NCBI RefSeq assembly: GCF_001858045.2
Contig: NC_031982.2
Location: 28,352,783 to 28,416,782, forward strand
Length of the DNA: 64,000 bases
DNA from: Oreochromis niloticus
Taxonomy: Eukaryota; Chordata; Actinopteri; Cichliformes; Cichlidae
Reading direction: 5' to 3'
In this document: piece after piece, positions 51,701-61,030 of the stretch
Position numbering within the stretch: position 1 is the first letter of the stretch
Layout of the letters: the number at the start of each line of letters is the position of its first letter
Notes under the pieces: model-generated
What the model was told of the DNA's origin: nothing
What the model saw: only the letters and a program-made list of their open reading frames with translations
Database searches by the model: none
Made by a program: the position numbers and the translations under genes

Positions 51701-52487
51701 ATAACTTAATTGCAACAACATATAATAACAAACCCACAGCTTCCATACTAATAAACGAGCCGGGCTCGCCGTATGGAGAAATCATCATAAAAATGTGGCA
51801 CCAGCAGCTGCATTCATGACACATAAGGCTCTGTGCAGGAAAACAGCAAGCAAACATTTACATCAAGTAAATGCAAGACGAACACCGCCGTGTTTTCTCC
51901 AATGCATGGCCGCCTTGTTGACATTTCTGACTGCTGGTAGCAAAGATGCCACATAATCTGAAATCACTAGCTCCCCCTTGCCCTGGTCTGCTGCAATTAC
52001 GCCAACACAAGGCCCCGTCCTGACAGACGAGACAAAATGTCGGAATCGCTCAGGTCACATGACTCCTTTGTACTCAGAAAATCACCTCACGCACAAATAT
52101 GCCGGTCAAACCGGACAATTTTTTCCAATAACGACACAAAGCATCCCCGCTTTGCCCAAAAATCCGTCTTAGCCCCGTATATGAGCCGTTTGCGGCACAA
52201 AACCGTCGTGTTTCTCCTGAGAAAATTGGCGGCCATTTTGTGAAAGCTTGCGCAGAAAAAAAGAGGGACGCCTGTGATCACGTAAAAATGAAACAAAACG
52301 TATAAATTCATATTTTCAAACGGTTAAAGCATACCGATTCCTCTTCTTTCTCCATCCCCGTCGGCATCTGCGGCACTGCCCGGTTAATTGATGCATATTC
52401 GTGTAGGTCGGGTAAATCCTCACAACGGAAGACGGGTAGTGGCTTGGAAGCGTCCAGCGCCCGTGCCCGAAACGACAATTTACTCAT
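28329..52487 (-). CDS. epc1: enhancer of polycomb homologue 1, complete 14-exon CDS
   Basis: Fourteen minus-strand exons join into 2505 bases, 834 residues plus stop; human EPC1 has about 836. The N-terminus MSKLSFRARALDASKPLPVF, the motif VYGEKRDNMVIPVPEAESN, DYWSRKRKNSKANSLIP, YVAFRRRTEKMQTRK, LKRRREKSKRELLHLTLEI-type segments, DLNQYDFPSSDDEPFSQ, the Ser/Thr-rich middle, Gln-rich stretch and NTVAMEVT end all match EPC1 rather than EPC2 (for example VYGEKRDN). Known role: scaffold of the NuA4/TIP60 histone acetyltransferase complex, where the N-terminal EPcA region holds TIP60, ING3 and MEAF6; nuclear. Intron 1 is 11.3 kb. It is convergent with the arsi-like gene. One splice choice (end of exon 10) is set by frame, not by donor strength. 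Teleosts may carry two epc1 copies; a or b is not decided here. Confidence 0.96.
29204..29576 (-). CDS. epc1: epc1 exon 13 (Thr/Asn/Pro-rich)
   Basis: Residues 687-810: GVYKGLHLLSTASPS, a long Thr/Pro/Asn/Ser-rich stretch, ATTQVLLGNNNNSLRLSVPA, RTLSTTMSTSALKLAHAAAA and NCQKPKV. Human keeps VYKGLHLSS, ATTQVLIGNN and ALKLAAAANCQ. The variable middle is richer in Thr and Asn than human. Confidence 0.94.
29581..29612. repeat. GGGT/GGGGT tract (C-rich on the epc1 transcript)
   Basis: Plus strand GTGGGTGGGGTGGGGTGGGG and onward has at least five G runs of three or more. On the epc1 sense strand it is a C-rich tract directly before the exon 13 acceptor, so it serves as the pyrimidine tract. The plus strand could fold into a G-quadruplex. 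Confidence 0.8.
30483..30615 (-). CDS. epc1: epc1 exon 12
   Basis: Residues 643-686: TLANTLDQASAQFAASALVT, ADQLLALKTKEELGPGVNGV and LSPS. Matches human TLDSASAQFAASALVTSEQL. Donor G|gtataa, phase 1. Confidence 0.95.
30679..30746. repeat. (TA)n/(TGTATA)n microsatellite in epc1 intron 11
   Basis: A pure TA run followed by TATG/TATATG units. It fills more than a third of the 179-bp intron between exons 11 and 12 and ends 64 bp before the exon 12 acceptor on the minus strand. Confidence 0.9.
30795..30913 (-). CDS. epc1: epc1 exon 11 (Gln-rich)
   Basis: Residues 603-642: AFTVEQYQQHQEQLSLMHKQ, then QLEQVQQQHANSATTANSTQ. Aligns with the human FTAEQYQQHQQQLALMQKQQ region. Acceptor tttctctcag, donor CAG|gtcagt. 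A putative coiled, glutamine-rich helix. Confidence 0.94.
33849..34288 (-). CDS. epc1: epc1 exon 10 (3' end set by reading frame)
   Basis: Residues 456-602: VLLDRAYTDFDNIFHGLDPN, a Pro/Ser/Thr-rich stretch, SETNTSERSSS, DLSQILLNIKSCRWRHFRPR and a variable tail. Two donors four bases apart are possible: CTG|gtaggt (end at 33853) and GTAG|gtggct (end at 33849). Only the second keeps frame with exon 11 and gives a total length near that of human EPC1. Confidence 0.85.
34447..34595 (-). CDS. epc1: epc1 exon 9
   Basis: Residues 407-455: a divergent stretch with GSWPW, then RFRYSLTTLTMPRRCLGMSR and RRVGRGG. Human reads YRYCLTTLTVPQRC here. Donor AG|gtgagt. Confidence 0.94.
34865..34954 (-). CDS. 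epc1: epc1 exon 8
   Basis: Residues 377-406: LHSGSSEAEEENDPDGAYAF and RRKAGCQYYA, the conserved EENDPDG...FRRKAGCQYYA block. Acceptor tatccacag, donor GCT|gtaagg, 90 bp. Confidence 0.95.
35915..35995 (+). repeat. fragment of a common teleost dispersed repeat
   Basis: The motif ATGACAGCAGCAATAGGCTC, followed by CAGCCCCCGGTGACCCTGC, resembles the 3' part of the repeat whose 5' part is seen at 63624-63840. It lies in epc1 intron 7. Short and truncated. Confidence 0.45.
36574..36738 (-). CDS. epc1: epc1 exon 7
   Basis: Residues 322-376: PEKTEVPRQKRKYEKKPKVL (basic, possible nuclear signal), then VVFNAKDLNQYDFPSSDDEP. Acceptor cttgtag, donor CAG|gtacct. Confidence 0.95.
37018..37165 (-). CDS. 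epc1: epc1 exon 6
   Basis: Residues 272-321: RNVMSDFGGEVMAEVLAERA and PLTNQYRHQDHMDLKDYKSK. Acceptor ttctgcag on the minus strand, donor AAG|gtgagc. Confidence 0.94.
37389..37537 (-). CDS. epc1: epc1 exon 5
   Basis: Residues 223-271: NRKNDEASYEKMLKLRRDLS, then AVTILEMIKRREKSKRELLH and LTLEIFEK. This predicted coiled, basic helix is almost unchanged from human. Donor AG|gtaagc, phase 2. Confidence 0.96.
37666..37872 (-). CDS. epc1: epc1 exon 4
   Basis: Residues 154-222: AVSLPEAKLLLKEDDELIKE through YVAFRRRTEKMQTRK. Acceptor ccctcgcag. The donor AAG|gtcggt has C at +3 and is weak, but frame and length match the family. Confidence 0.94.
38071..38216 (-). CDS. epc1: epc1 exon 3
   Basis: Residues 105-153: PFSLDTEQPDYDLDSDDEAF, KKKMEISYLQFEEMIDRLEK and GSGQQ. 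Acceptor ctcatgcag, donor CAG|gttaga. Confidence 0.96.
40840..40999 (-). CDS. epc1: epc1 exon 2
   Basis: Residues 52-104: EHHLQRAISAQQVYGEKRDN, then MVIPVPEAESNITYYDSLYP and KQLIHIQ. Acceptor tttcttttag, donor C|gtaagt (phase 1). Part of the EPcA region that contacts the acetyltransferase module. Confidence 0.96.
41000..52334 (-). other. epc1: epc1 intron 1 (11.3 kb)
   Basis: No internal gene was recognised. It has several A/T mononucleotide runs (for example 46101-46132), a run of 19 G at 43563-43581 and a C run at 44226-44237. The 196-codon minus-strand frame at 50700-51290 lacks family similarity. Confidence 0.6.
52335..52487 (-). CDS. epc1: epc1 exon 1 (start codon)
   Basis: ATG at 52485-52487, then MSKLSFRARALDASKPLPVF and so on to MPTGMEKEEES (residues 1-51). 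Donor TCG|gtatgc, phase 0. It lies in CpG-rich sequence. Confidence 0.95.
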
Positions 52488-52850
52488 TTTTCACAATTCG
52501 AGGTGCAATATAAATCTATCCGATCTCCTAATATTCACAACGGTACCGAGTGGAGCTTTCATGGATGTTTCTGTGCGGTTAGTCTCTATTCTAACGTTCG
52601 AATGGTTGTAGCTTGTATTTAGGGCGTCGCCAACGGAGCCGGGGGAAGGCCCGGATCTTGGTCGCTCTCTCTCGGACTGTTTTTTTCCGACGCTCCGCTC
52701 CCTACCGTTGGTTCAGTGCGCCATGGACAACATGGCGGACATTTAAAACTCGTTTGCTCTGTTTCGCTCGGAGCGGTCCAACCCCCAGTTCGTGGACCGA
52801 CCATTCCCACACGGTCCCGAGCGCTTGCGCGTTGCGGGGGTAGGGGGAAG
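52488..52850 (-). promoter_or_regulatory. epc1: epc1 promoter / 5' UTR, CpG-rich with YY1-like site
   Basis: GC-rich, CpG-dense sequence directly upstream of the epc1 ATG, in contrast to the AT-rich flanks. On the plus strand ACAACATGGCGGACAT (about 52725-52740) resembles the YY1 site often found at TATA-less start regions. No TATA box was seen at a useful distance. The transcription start is not determined; it is probably between 52600 and 52760. Confidence 0.6.
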
Positions 52851-54760
52851 GGGGCATTTCTTGCAAACTAACTCCTTTTCCACACATACACATAAATTAT
52901 TGAAATAAGCACCGGGAATGGCCGAAATGTATATCGTAAACTAAAACGAAATAAAATTTCAAATAAATAAATTAAATGACAAAAGTAAAGGTGTTCTATA
53001 CTCCCTTTAAAAATAGTAATTGAAAGAAAATAAAAATGCGATTTTAAAAACTTAAATAAAAAGTGGGACTACTGGAATAACAGGACTACGGTTAAAAAAA
53101 CAAAAAACAAAAAAACAACAACAACAAAAAAAAACACTGTCAACTGTATTTTGCACAACAAATAAAAAAAAGACACCCCTATTTAAAAATGTATATAATA
53201 TATAAACTATGGAACACAAAATTTCGATGAATAATTTCTACTTTTGAAAAAAAAAAAAAACACTTAAAACTTTTTAAACAAATTGTAAACAAAGTTTTTA
53301 AATAAAATTAATTTGAAAAAGGTATTTAAATTAATATTGCATGGTGTACATTTTCTCTATTGTGCAGTATTATTGTCATGGGTTATTTTATTGCTGCTTC
53401 TATATTTTCTTCCTTTTAATTTTGCTGTTGTAATAAAGTGAATTTCCCAACTGTGAGACATACAAGCTGTCTTACTGCAGTGTATTTTATGCTTTGGTTA
53501 ACAAAATTAAAGACAGACTAACTGCAGGCCAATGCAGCTAACAGATAACTGTTAACAGAGCTGAAACAACTACAGTGATTCACTACAGCTTATCAATCTG
53601 ATCTGATCAACAGCCCTGCATTTATTGGCAAGGACTGACAGTGTCATTTAATTGTATTTTTTCCACTCAAACCTTTGTCATATATGAAGATGAATAAAAA
53701 TACTACTAATTACTACTATACATTGGAAGTCTTACACTATAGTGTATTTAATGCTTTGATAAACACTACAGGAGGCACAAAAATCTTAAAAATAACTACA
53801 GTCAACGCCTTAAATACCACAGGGTAGAGACAGCCGTCCCTTTGAACCACACAGAAAGAACAACCCTGATCCACTGAAACTTATCACTCTGATCTGACCA
53901 CAGCCCATCATTAAAAAAAAAAAAGAAGAAAGAAATGTTTATTCCAGGTGATACGCCTCACCATGTGAACACAACGCTGCCCTCTTCTGGTCTGACAGGC
54001 AAAGGTTCAAATCACCAGCATGCATGTTGGCACTCACTGCCTGCCATTTCTCTGTGAGTGCATCACAAACTGTGTGCAGGGCTTTGAGTGCATATATTTT
54101 TATATGTATAGGTTAAAAGCTTAAAAGTGACAATGCTTATCCCAGCAGGCTGAAGTTATGATGCTTTCAGGGTACGACTAGCACAAAGGTATGGCTTGAG
54201 TATGCTACCCAAGTGAACCCCCACCACCAAAAATAGAAACAAATAAACAAATTTAAAAAAAAAACAAAACAAAACAAAAAAAAAAAAACAACAACAACTC
54301 ACACCAAAGCCAAACACCTACAACATTCATTTAACATTGTTACCTGTTGATGGTGGTTACATGTTGCTTAGCCAGGGTCCACCCAGGGGAACTGAGGTTT
54401 TCTTTTCATCATCAAATCCTTAGATGGTGCCATGAGGACCTGCAAGCAAATTGACAACAGCAGCAGGGACATTTAGTCAAAAACCTCAGGCTTGATGAGT
54501 TTTTCACATGTAGTTTAAAAGGAGGTTTAGATCCTGGTGGTCTGGGTGGAGCAAAAACAAAATCCACCACCTGTTTGTAATTGTCAGAAGGGCCTCCTGG
54601 TCTGGCCATTCAACAACTACACCTGGCTGTGTTCATGGGTAACACACAAAGGCACTCAAATGTACCAAAAGGAGTTTATTTGTGCACAACAAGGGTTTTT
54701 AAACTGAAATGGCACTTTTATTGAACATTTTCCAACAGGAAGATCTGCTTCATATTTGTT
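52851..54760. other. intergenic, AT-rich, nothing recognised
   Basis: Long A-rich stretches (53090-53300, 54250-54295). No supported gene. A minus-strand frame at 54412-54609 lacks similarity to known families. Confidence 0.5.
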
Positions 54761-54893
54761 GATTACTCGCACATTCTTGCCCAACAGCACACAAAATGCA
54801 GCATCTGCAGCTCCATATTCATCATCCTTTGTCTGATATATCTACTATCCCTTCTCTGTACACGTCTAAACCACCTCAGACTTGCCTCTCTAA

Positions 54894-55477
54894 GGCTACG
54901 TTCACACTGCAGGTGAAAGCGCATCAAATCCGATTTTTTTGACCCTATGCGACCCATATCCGATCATGGTATGACAGTTTGAACGGCACAAATCCGATAT
55001 TTTCAAATCCGATCTGGGTCACTTTCGTATGTGGTACTGAATCCGATACATATCTGATGTTTTAGAAAGCGACTGCTGTTTGAACGGTCATGTCGCATTA
55101 AATCCGTCTTTTATGTCACTGACACAAGACAGACGCCAATTATTAGCGCCGGAGAAGACAAACGAGAAAGCACGGCGGCCATTGTTAAAGCACGGGCTCT
55201 CTTTTTTTCCTCAGCGTCCTTCTTTCTCCAATTAATTTGTCAAAATTCTGTCGGTTACAACTGTGCAGAAATTGATAGACTGCTGCAACAACACCTACTA
55301 GCTCTGTAGCCGCCATTTTTACTTCCGTAAACAGAGCGCGTTGTGTGTGACGTCTTCTTTTGCGCATGCGGGTCGATTTGAGGGCCGTAAACATTTTATT
55401 TGTAGTGTGAACAACCAGACAAAATTTGATAAAAAAAATCGGAATTGAGCATTAAGACCTGCAGTGTGAATGTAGCC
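54894..55477. mobile_element. Harbinger-like MITE (584 bp)
   Basis: The left end GGCTACGTTCACACTGCAGG and the right end, reverse-complemented GGCTACATTCACACTGCAGG, differ at one base in 20. The interior is rich in AATCCGAT motifs in both orientations and has no transposase. The bases before the left end are TAA, which would suit the 3-bp target of PIF/Harbinger, but the right flank is AAA, so the target duplication is not proven. Confidence 0.75.
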
Positions 55478-55813
55478 AAAGTCTGGTCACTCTAAACAAG
55501 AACTTTAGCAACTTCAACTCTGCAATTTCCAACTCGGCTTCCTCTCTTTTTGTCAGTGCCACCGTCTCCAAACCATAGATCACAGTAGGTCTTGCTACCA
55601 TCTTGTAAACCTTCCCTTTCACTCTTACTGTCACGCTTCTTCCAAATCCACTACATTGTGCCTGCACTCTCTTCTTCACCTCTCTTGTGCACTGTCTCTT
55701 GCTTTGGATGGTCAATCCCAAGTATTTCAATTCATCTACCTTCAAGTACCTCTGCTAGTTGCATCGTCACTGTTACACCCATCTCCCTCTCATTCACACA
55801 TGTATTCTGTCAT

Positions 55814-55821
55814 GTTCCAAC
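55814..55821. repeat. 8-bp target-site duplication, left copy
   Basis: GTTCCAAC, identical to 56852-56859, directly flanks the hAT-like element. The joined flank restores continuous LINE sequence. Confidence 0.85.
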
Positions 55822-56851
55822 TAGGGCTGCCACGATTAGTCACCTAGTCACGATTATGTCGACTATCAAAATCGTCGGCGACTAATTTAATAGTCGACGC
55901 ATCTTTTAAAGCTTCGTAAGATCATGAAAGATGCAGGAATAAGTAGTAGGATTTAAGAGAGTAATAACGGACTGAAACAGAAGATGGCAGCAATGCATGT
56001 ACAAGGATGCCAGCTGCTGTTGAACACCAAAGAAGAAGAAGAAGCAGCAGTCTCCGGTATCGTAGCTGTGTCCAAATTCTGGGGCCGCATCCTTCGGAGG
56101 CCGCGTTTCTAGGCCGATTACGTGACAGCGACGCGACAAAGGCTGTCCAAATTCGAAGACTCCTCCAAATGCGGCCGACAGATGCGTCCTCCTTTTCCAC
56201 AGATTTGAAGGATGGGTCGGGTGTATCCTTCGTGGCCCAACCTATCCCAGAATTCATAGCCCAGCCAATTCCAGTTTCCAACAATGGCTGGAGCTACTTG
56301 GTTTTAATATTACTCTTTCTGGGTCAAAAAATAAACTTTTAAGATATTTTCAGGCGAGAATGTAGCAGAGGAAACTTCAAATAGCTGCTCAATTTATCAA
56401 GACGTAACATATTTGCAAAAGTGCTCCGACCTTTTCGGAGATGAGCTGACCGGGAGGTCAAGGCTCACTAGATCTGGCGAGAACAGCGAACTCCTGGCAC
56501 ATCGTTTTCAGACCCCCGCGGTCTTTCACTACTCAGGTTAAACATGATTTATAAGTCACTTAGATAACTTAAAAATGTTATTGTTTGGCTTTTTTCAGTG
56601 TTTTATTTGTTCCTGAGTAAATCGGTTTGGCTGAGATTAAAGTTATAGTTTTCACACAGCTGAATAAACATCAAACAGAAAACTGATTAAACAGAAGTGT
56701 GAGATCGTCCAGAATTAACTCGAGTGTCGTGTTATATTTTAGATAGCAAGGAGCAGATGGCTGAGTCTATTTAACTCAACCGAGACAATCTGCAAATTTC
56801 AATAAAAGTTTGACTAGTCAACTATCAAAATAATCGTTTGTGGCAGCCCTT
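55822..56851. mobile_element. hAT-like non-autonomous transposon (1030 bp)
   Basis: The ends are TAGGGCTGCCACGATTAGTC (left) and, reverse-complemented, AAGGGCTGCCACAAACGATT (right). An 8-bp direct repeat GTTCCAAC flanks it (55814-55821 and 56852-56859), the target duplication size of hAT elements. Subterminal GACTAGTC / GTCGACTA motifs lie at both ends. No transposase is encoded; the interior frames are not recognised. Confidence 0.88.
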
Positions 56852-56859
56852 GTTCCAAC
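56852..56859. repeat. 8-bp target-site duplication, right copy
   Basis: GTTCCAAC, the partner of 55814-55821. Confidence 0.85.
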
Positions 56860-57150
56860 CGACTTTCATTCCTCTTCTCTCCAGAGCATACCTCCACCTC
56901 TTCCAGGCACCTATTCTCACCACAGATCACAATACTGTCTGTGAGACTCCTGACTGACCTCATCTGTCCATCACCAGTTCAAGACAGAAGAGGTTCAGAG
57001 GCAATCCCTGAACCCATCCATCACTCCTACTGCACACATTCCCACCTCTCTTCAACCACTCTTTTCCATACCTTCATGGCATGGCTCATCAACTTTATCC
57101 CTGTGTAGCTACTGCAGTTCTGCATTTCACCTTTGTTCTCAAAAGTTGGC

Positions 57151-60100
57151 ATTCTCACATTCTCCAAGATTGTTTAACACAATCTGATTTAAAAGTCCAC
57201 TTGGAGTCCCACAAAGGGGGTTATCGTCTCGATAAGTTAAACCAGGGTTTCACAACATAGCTGTGAGCGTGTTCATGTGAAAGAGTCAGTGTTGGGAGTA
57301 TTTGATTTATCAAACATGGACGGGTTTGCTGGCAGCAGTGTGCCTGATTTTATAAAGTTAGATAACACTACGATATTAGAATAAATATAGAGAGGTTAAA
57401 ACACAAAATACAGGCTGAAAGTAACACAGCTGAAGGCGAGTCCACTACATGTTTGGGTACGTGTGTGAGGAAAAGCATGAATGTCAAAGTACTTTAACCA
57501 CTTTGGCCAGTTAGACTGGAAAAAAAACTACAAAAAACAAACAAACAAAAAACTGAAATTGTTATAAAAGGGTTTTTAGCCAAAAGGAAAAACCAGGAAA
57601 TAAGTTTCTTTAAGAATGCTCATCAGGAAAAGAAAAAACCTTCAGACACCTTAGAACCTCTTATTATCCACACACACATGTCCAAGGGATTTCCAGGAAT
57701 AATAATTCTGTTTTCTGGAGAACTGACTGATCAGTAGCTGGTGAATTCAAATCTGTTAATCTCTAATCTCAAATTTAGCCTGCTTCGGAGCTGGTTAAGT
57801 CTGCAGTATATGTTACCATGGTGATCTACACCGTTAAGCAATGAATCACCTTTGTAACTCTTAAAACATCATTAACCCTAAAGCCTGCTTTGTAAACAAA
57901 AGGCCTCAGGAGTGTCACGGCATCCTCCACCTTTGAATCTAAGCACTTCTGTTTATCCAGTGAAACATTTCAACGTCTACTACATGTGGCATCATCCAGT
58001 GTTAACAGCAGGCTGACATTTTATGAAGGTAAGTAGGTAAGGTACTTACCTTTAATGCGCAGTAAAGTGTCAGCAGACAGACAATAAGTGTTTTAATATA
58101 AGTGTTTGTTTAGATTAAGAGGATCCCTAACCAGTGATGAATCTACATGTTGGACTTGCATGTCTCTCCATCTCGCCTAAGAGGAGGAAATCTTTCTGCA
58201 AACAGTTGCAGTCTGACTTGGACTGACTGCAACCACTCTCTAAAACATTGTCAAAGGTTTGCAAATAATTGCTATGCAATCTATAAATGTAGACAAATTG
58301 ACAGCATGTTGTCATCGGTCTGAGTCACAATTCGAGGGAACTTGACTCTTATAGAAGAGGAAGGCTGCTTAGCACAAAGTTAATAGTTAAATATGATTTT
58401 TTGTCTAGATGGACAGCAACACTATGCAGTTTTCAATGATTTATACCTGGAAATTGCTGTATTATCAGAAACCGATTGCCCTGACCCCATTCCATCATAT
58501 GGTAACATTTATGGTAGGTTTTGGTTACAGTGTTGGTATGGTTGACAATTTCATTTGGAGCAAAAAAAAAAAAATACATAAATTATTGAAGTGAGATAAC
58601 TTTATCTTTGGATAGAACATTAACTTTGAGGACATAGTTTGCACTTGGAAAAAAAGGTGATAAATCATAATATATGTTAGTGCAATACTCTGCACATCAT
58701 AGAATATTCATGTTATATTAATTAACAAAGTATTGTGATAATATGATATTGTGGGATGTCTGGTGAATCCCATCTTTACTAGCGAAGGCTAAAAAGCAAC
58801 TTTAGAGAGAACAACTCTGACATTTATGTCTAAAACAAGAGTCATGGGAAATAGATCAGATTTACAAAGCATATTTTGGTGCCTACCTAAAAGGAAATTC
58901 AGTTTTATTTATCAAATGGTAACTATCTGGGATTCACAGTAAAGCCTTGTACCGTGATGAAGTGTGTTTTTTACTGTTTTGACTGTAACCGATCTCCCTG
59001 CTGTACGCAAACATACACACACAGGAGCCCAATTCATTTATATTAAGAGGCACAGCATTACTGTGGTCATTGACTCCTGCTGTGACACATGAAACCACCT
59101 TCTACAAGATTTTACTTGGAAAAAAAAATGGCAGGCTACATTTAAGATAAAAAACTGTAAAAGCTACTTGCATTTGTCAGTACTTTTATACCTTATTTAA
59201 TGATTTCTTAAAGTTTCTTATAAGCAGTTTATTTGGTATAAATTGTAAATGCAGTGTCAGTAATATTACAACGCTCGATAGTTTCCTTCTCTTAGATATT
59301 TCACCTTTTATGCTGCCTGCCAGTGTCATGAGGTTATGACTAAAATATGGCTAGTGGGACATGTGCATGTTTTTAGGTTTTGAAATGAATAAAGTCTGTG
59401 TAATGCAGTTATTATAACAGCTGCTGGATGTTTTCCAAATTAGCCAAGCCCATATTAAGCTGTATTGGAGAATAATGCCTTGAAATCTTCTTTAATTTCC
59501 AGAAACCTTGAGCAAAGGCATTCTGAGGACAAGGCCGCAAGTGCCCTGTGGTTATGCAAAAATGACAAGAGCTCGAATGACATATTTTAGTAAGTTAAGT
59601 TTGTGACCTTGAGATTTATACTTCTAAAACATCTAAAAAAAATACAAAAGAGACGACCTCAAACTAAATACATTACTTTCATACCTCACATACTTTGGGT
59701 CAGCACACAACACAGAAGTGCCATGTGGGTGGGGTTTGTCCCACAAAAAGTTCACATAATCACAGGAAAACACGAGAAGTATTGTCCTCGTCTGATTTAC
59801 ATCCCGTCTAATGCAAAAGATGAAGCAACCCCAATACAGTTTTTATCCCAAGCAGGCCTTTATTACTAATTATTAACTAATAATGACAGCACAACTAGTC
59901 ACCATGAGGCAGTTCCCATTTAAGCTTCATCCGGCCAAGCAGGCCTGGACGGTCAGAGGTCTTCCTCTGGCTGGATGTTTTATGAAAGGAGCTACTGTAG
60001 GTTAGATAATACAGTGGAGTGGGGCATAAGGCTATGATCCAGACCCATGCAGGCCAGGGCCAAGCAGTTCCCTAGCAGACCACAGGAGCTGCCTGGCACT

Positions 60101-60569
60101 GTTCAGCCACACACCCTAAAGCCTATGATCCCCCAGTGCAACATTTCCAACGATGATGATGGAAATTCCAGAGAAGAAATCATATTAAAAAAAATTACCT
60201 GCAGCCTCTCAATGAGGAAGCCACCTTTTGCTCGTGTTCTCTTACCCCCCTCAAATAACCCAGATCAGATTTCCGACATCTTATTTTTCCACCTAACTGT
60301 AACAACTAGAGTATTAGATTTTTTTTGTTTTATAAAAACAATAAACGTTTCATCCGAACATATTGATCCATATCACGGTCTCCTAGCTTCGGGAGGTTGC
60401 AAAGTGATTAGAAACTTGTGGTTTTAGTGCTGAATCGCATCCAGCTGACCAGCCAGGAATTTGATTGCGTGTATGAAATCATCTGATGCCAGAAAACACT
60501 AATCACGATGGGCCTTTTTTTCCAGGCGACCATCGATTCAAGTTAAAAACATTGCAGAAAAATACTCAC
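57151..60569. other. intergenic, no gene recognised
   Basis: AT-rich sequence with scattered short frames. Isolated donor-like sites on the minus strand (near 58050 and 60198) have no convincing coding exon attached. Confidence 0.5.
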
Positions 60570-61030
60570 CAAGTCGACCATCGGTCACACGTCAGGGATT
60601 TATAAATAGATGGGCAATATTTCTGCAAGTCAGAAGTTTAAAAAAAAAACGACAGGCAACACGACGCAGCTAGCCACAGAGGAACCCAACTACCACTGAC
60701 GTTAGCCACAGCTACTTCTTCTAGTTGGCTTCATAATAAAAGCCGGTCGGTCCTCCGGTGTCCGGGCAGGCAGAGCCACTGTCCGGTGTATATCCACCAA
60801 AAAACGGCTTATTTTGGCTGCTGAAAACTCCATGTCGATGTAAAGCTGGCTGAAACTAGAGAGGTGGAAACCAAAGTGCTACTGTTGGGGGTTAACAACT
60901 TTGCTGTAAACGACGCGATCTGATTGGCCCGCCGAGGCCACCAATCACCTGTGGAGAGCCCTCGACTGAAGGCGTCACGCTCCACGGGGCTGGAGTGCAA
61001 CGTGATTGGCTGGCGACGTCACGACGAGCG
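60570..61030 (-). promoter_or_regulatory. CpG/CCAAT promoter-like block with minus-strand first-exon candidate
   Basis: Between 60900 and 61030 there are CCAAT boxes in both orientations (CTGATTGG, CCAATCA, GTGATTGGC) and a CRE-like CGACGTCA, in locally GC-rich sequence. Downstream on the minus strand a strong donor TTG|gtgagt lies at 60569/60570. Four codons before it is an ATG in good context (GACCGATGG, 60579-60581) encoding MVDL, phase 0. The unit served is unknown: an alternative first exon of epc1, a noncoding RNA, or a small unrecognised gene. Confidence 0.45.

Larger units (their letters stand above)
54763..57150 (-). pseudogene. non-LTR retrotransposon reverse transcriptase relic, split by two insertions
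   Basis: On the minus strand 57150-56860 encodes PTFENKGEMQNCSSYTGIKL-like RT sequence and MSHAMKVWKRVVEER. 55745-55482 encodes DELKYLGLTIQSK, REVKKRVQA, KGKVYKMVARPTVIYGLETV and AELKLLKFLFRVTRL. 54893-54763 encodes REASLRWFRRVQRRDSRYI. The order is that of one LINE ORF2 (5' at the high coordinate), with the central RT catalytic part deleted. The gaps are filled by the elements at 55822-56851 and 54894-55477. Confidence 0.75.

Noticed and set aside
54412..54609. Minus-strand frame with a possible acceptor (ttgcttgcag) before a short MAPSKDLMMK... tail
   Set aside because: No upstream exon in phase and no known protein; could not be tied to the 60.57-kb donor with confidence.
58050..58110. 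Minus-strand stretch TLIVCLLTLYCALK followed by a perfect donor (gtaagt)
   Set aside because: A stop lies just upstream in frame and no acceptor separates it from the stretch, so no coding exon fits.
60198..60310. Possible minus-strand exons near the TTACAG|TTAGGTGG acceptor and CTGCAG|gtaatt donor
   Set aside because: The short frame matches nothing known and the order of sites is ambiguous; mentioned only as context for the 60.6-61.0 kb block.
59603..60427. Plus-strand frames of 88 and 126 codons
   Set aside because: No domain, no splice signals, low-complexity neighbourhood.
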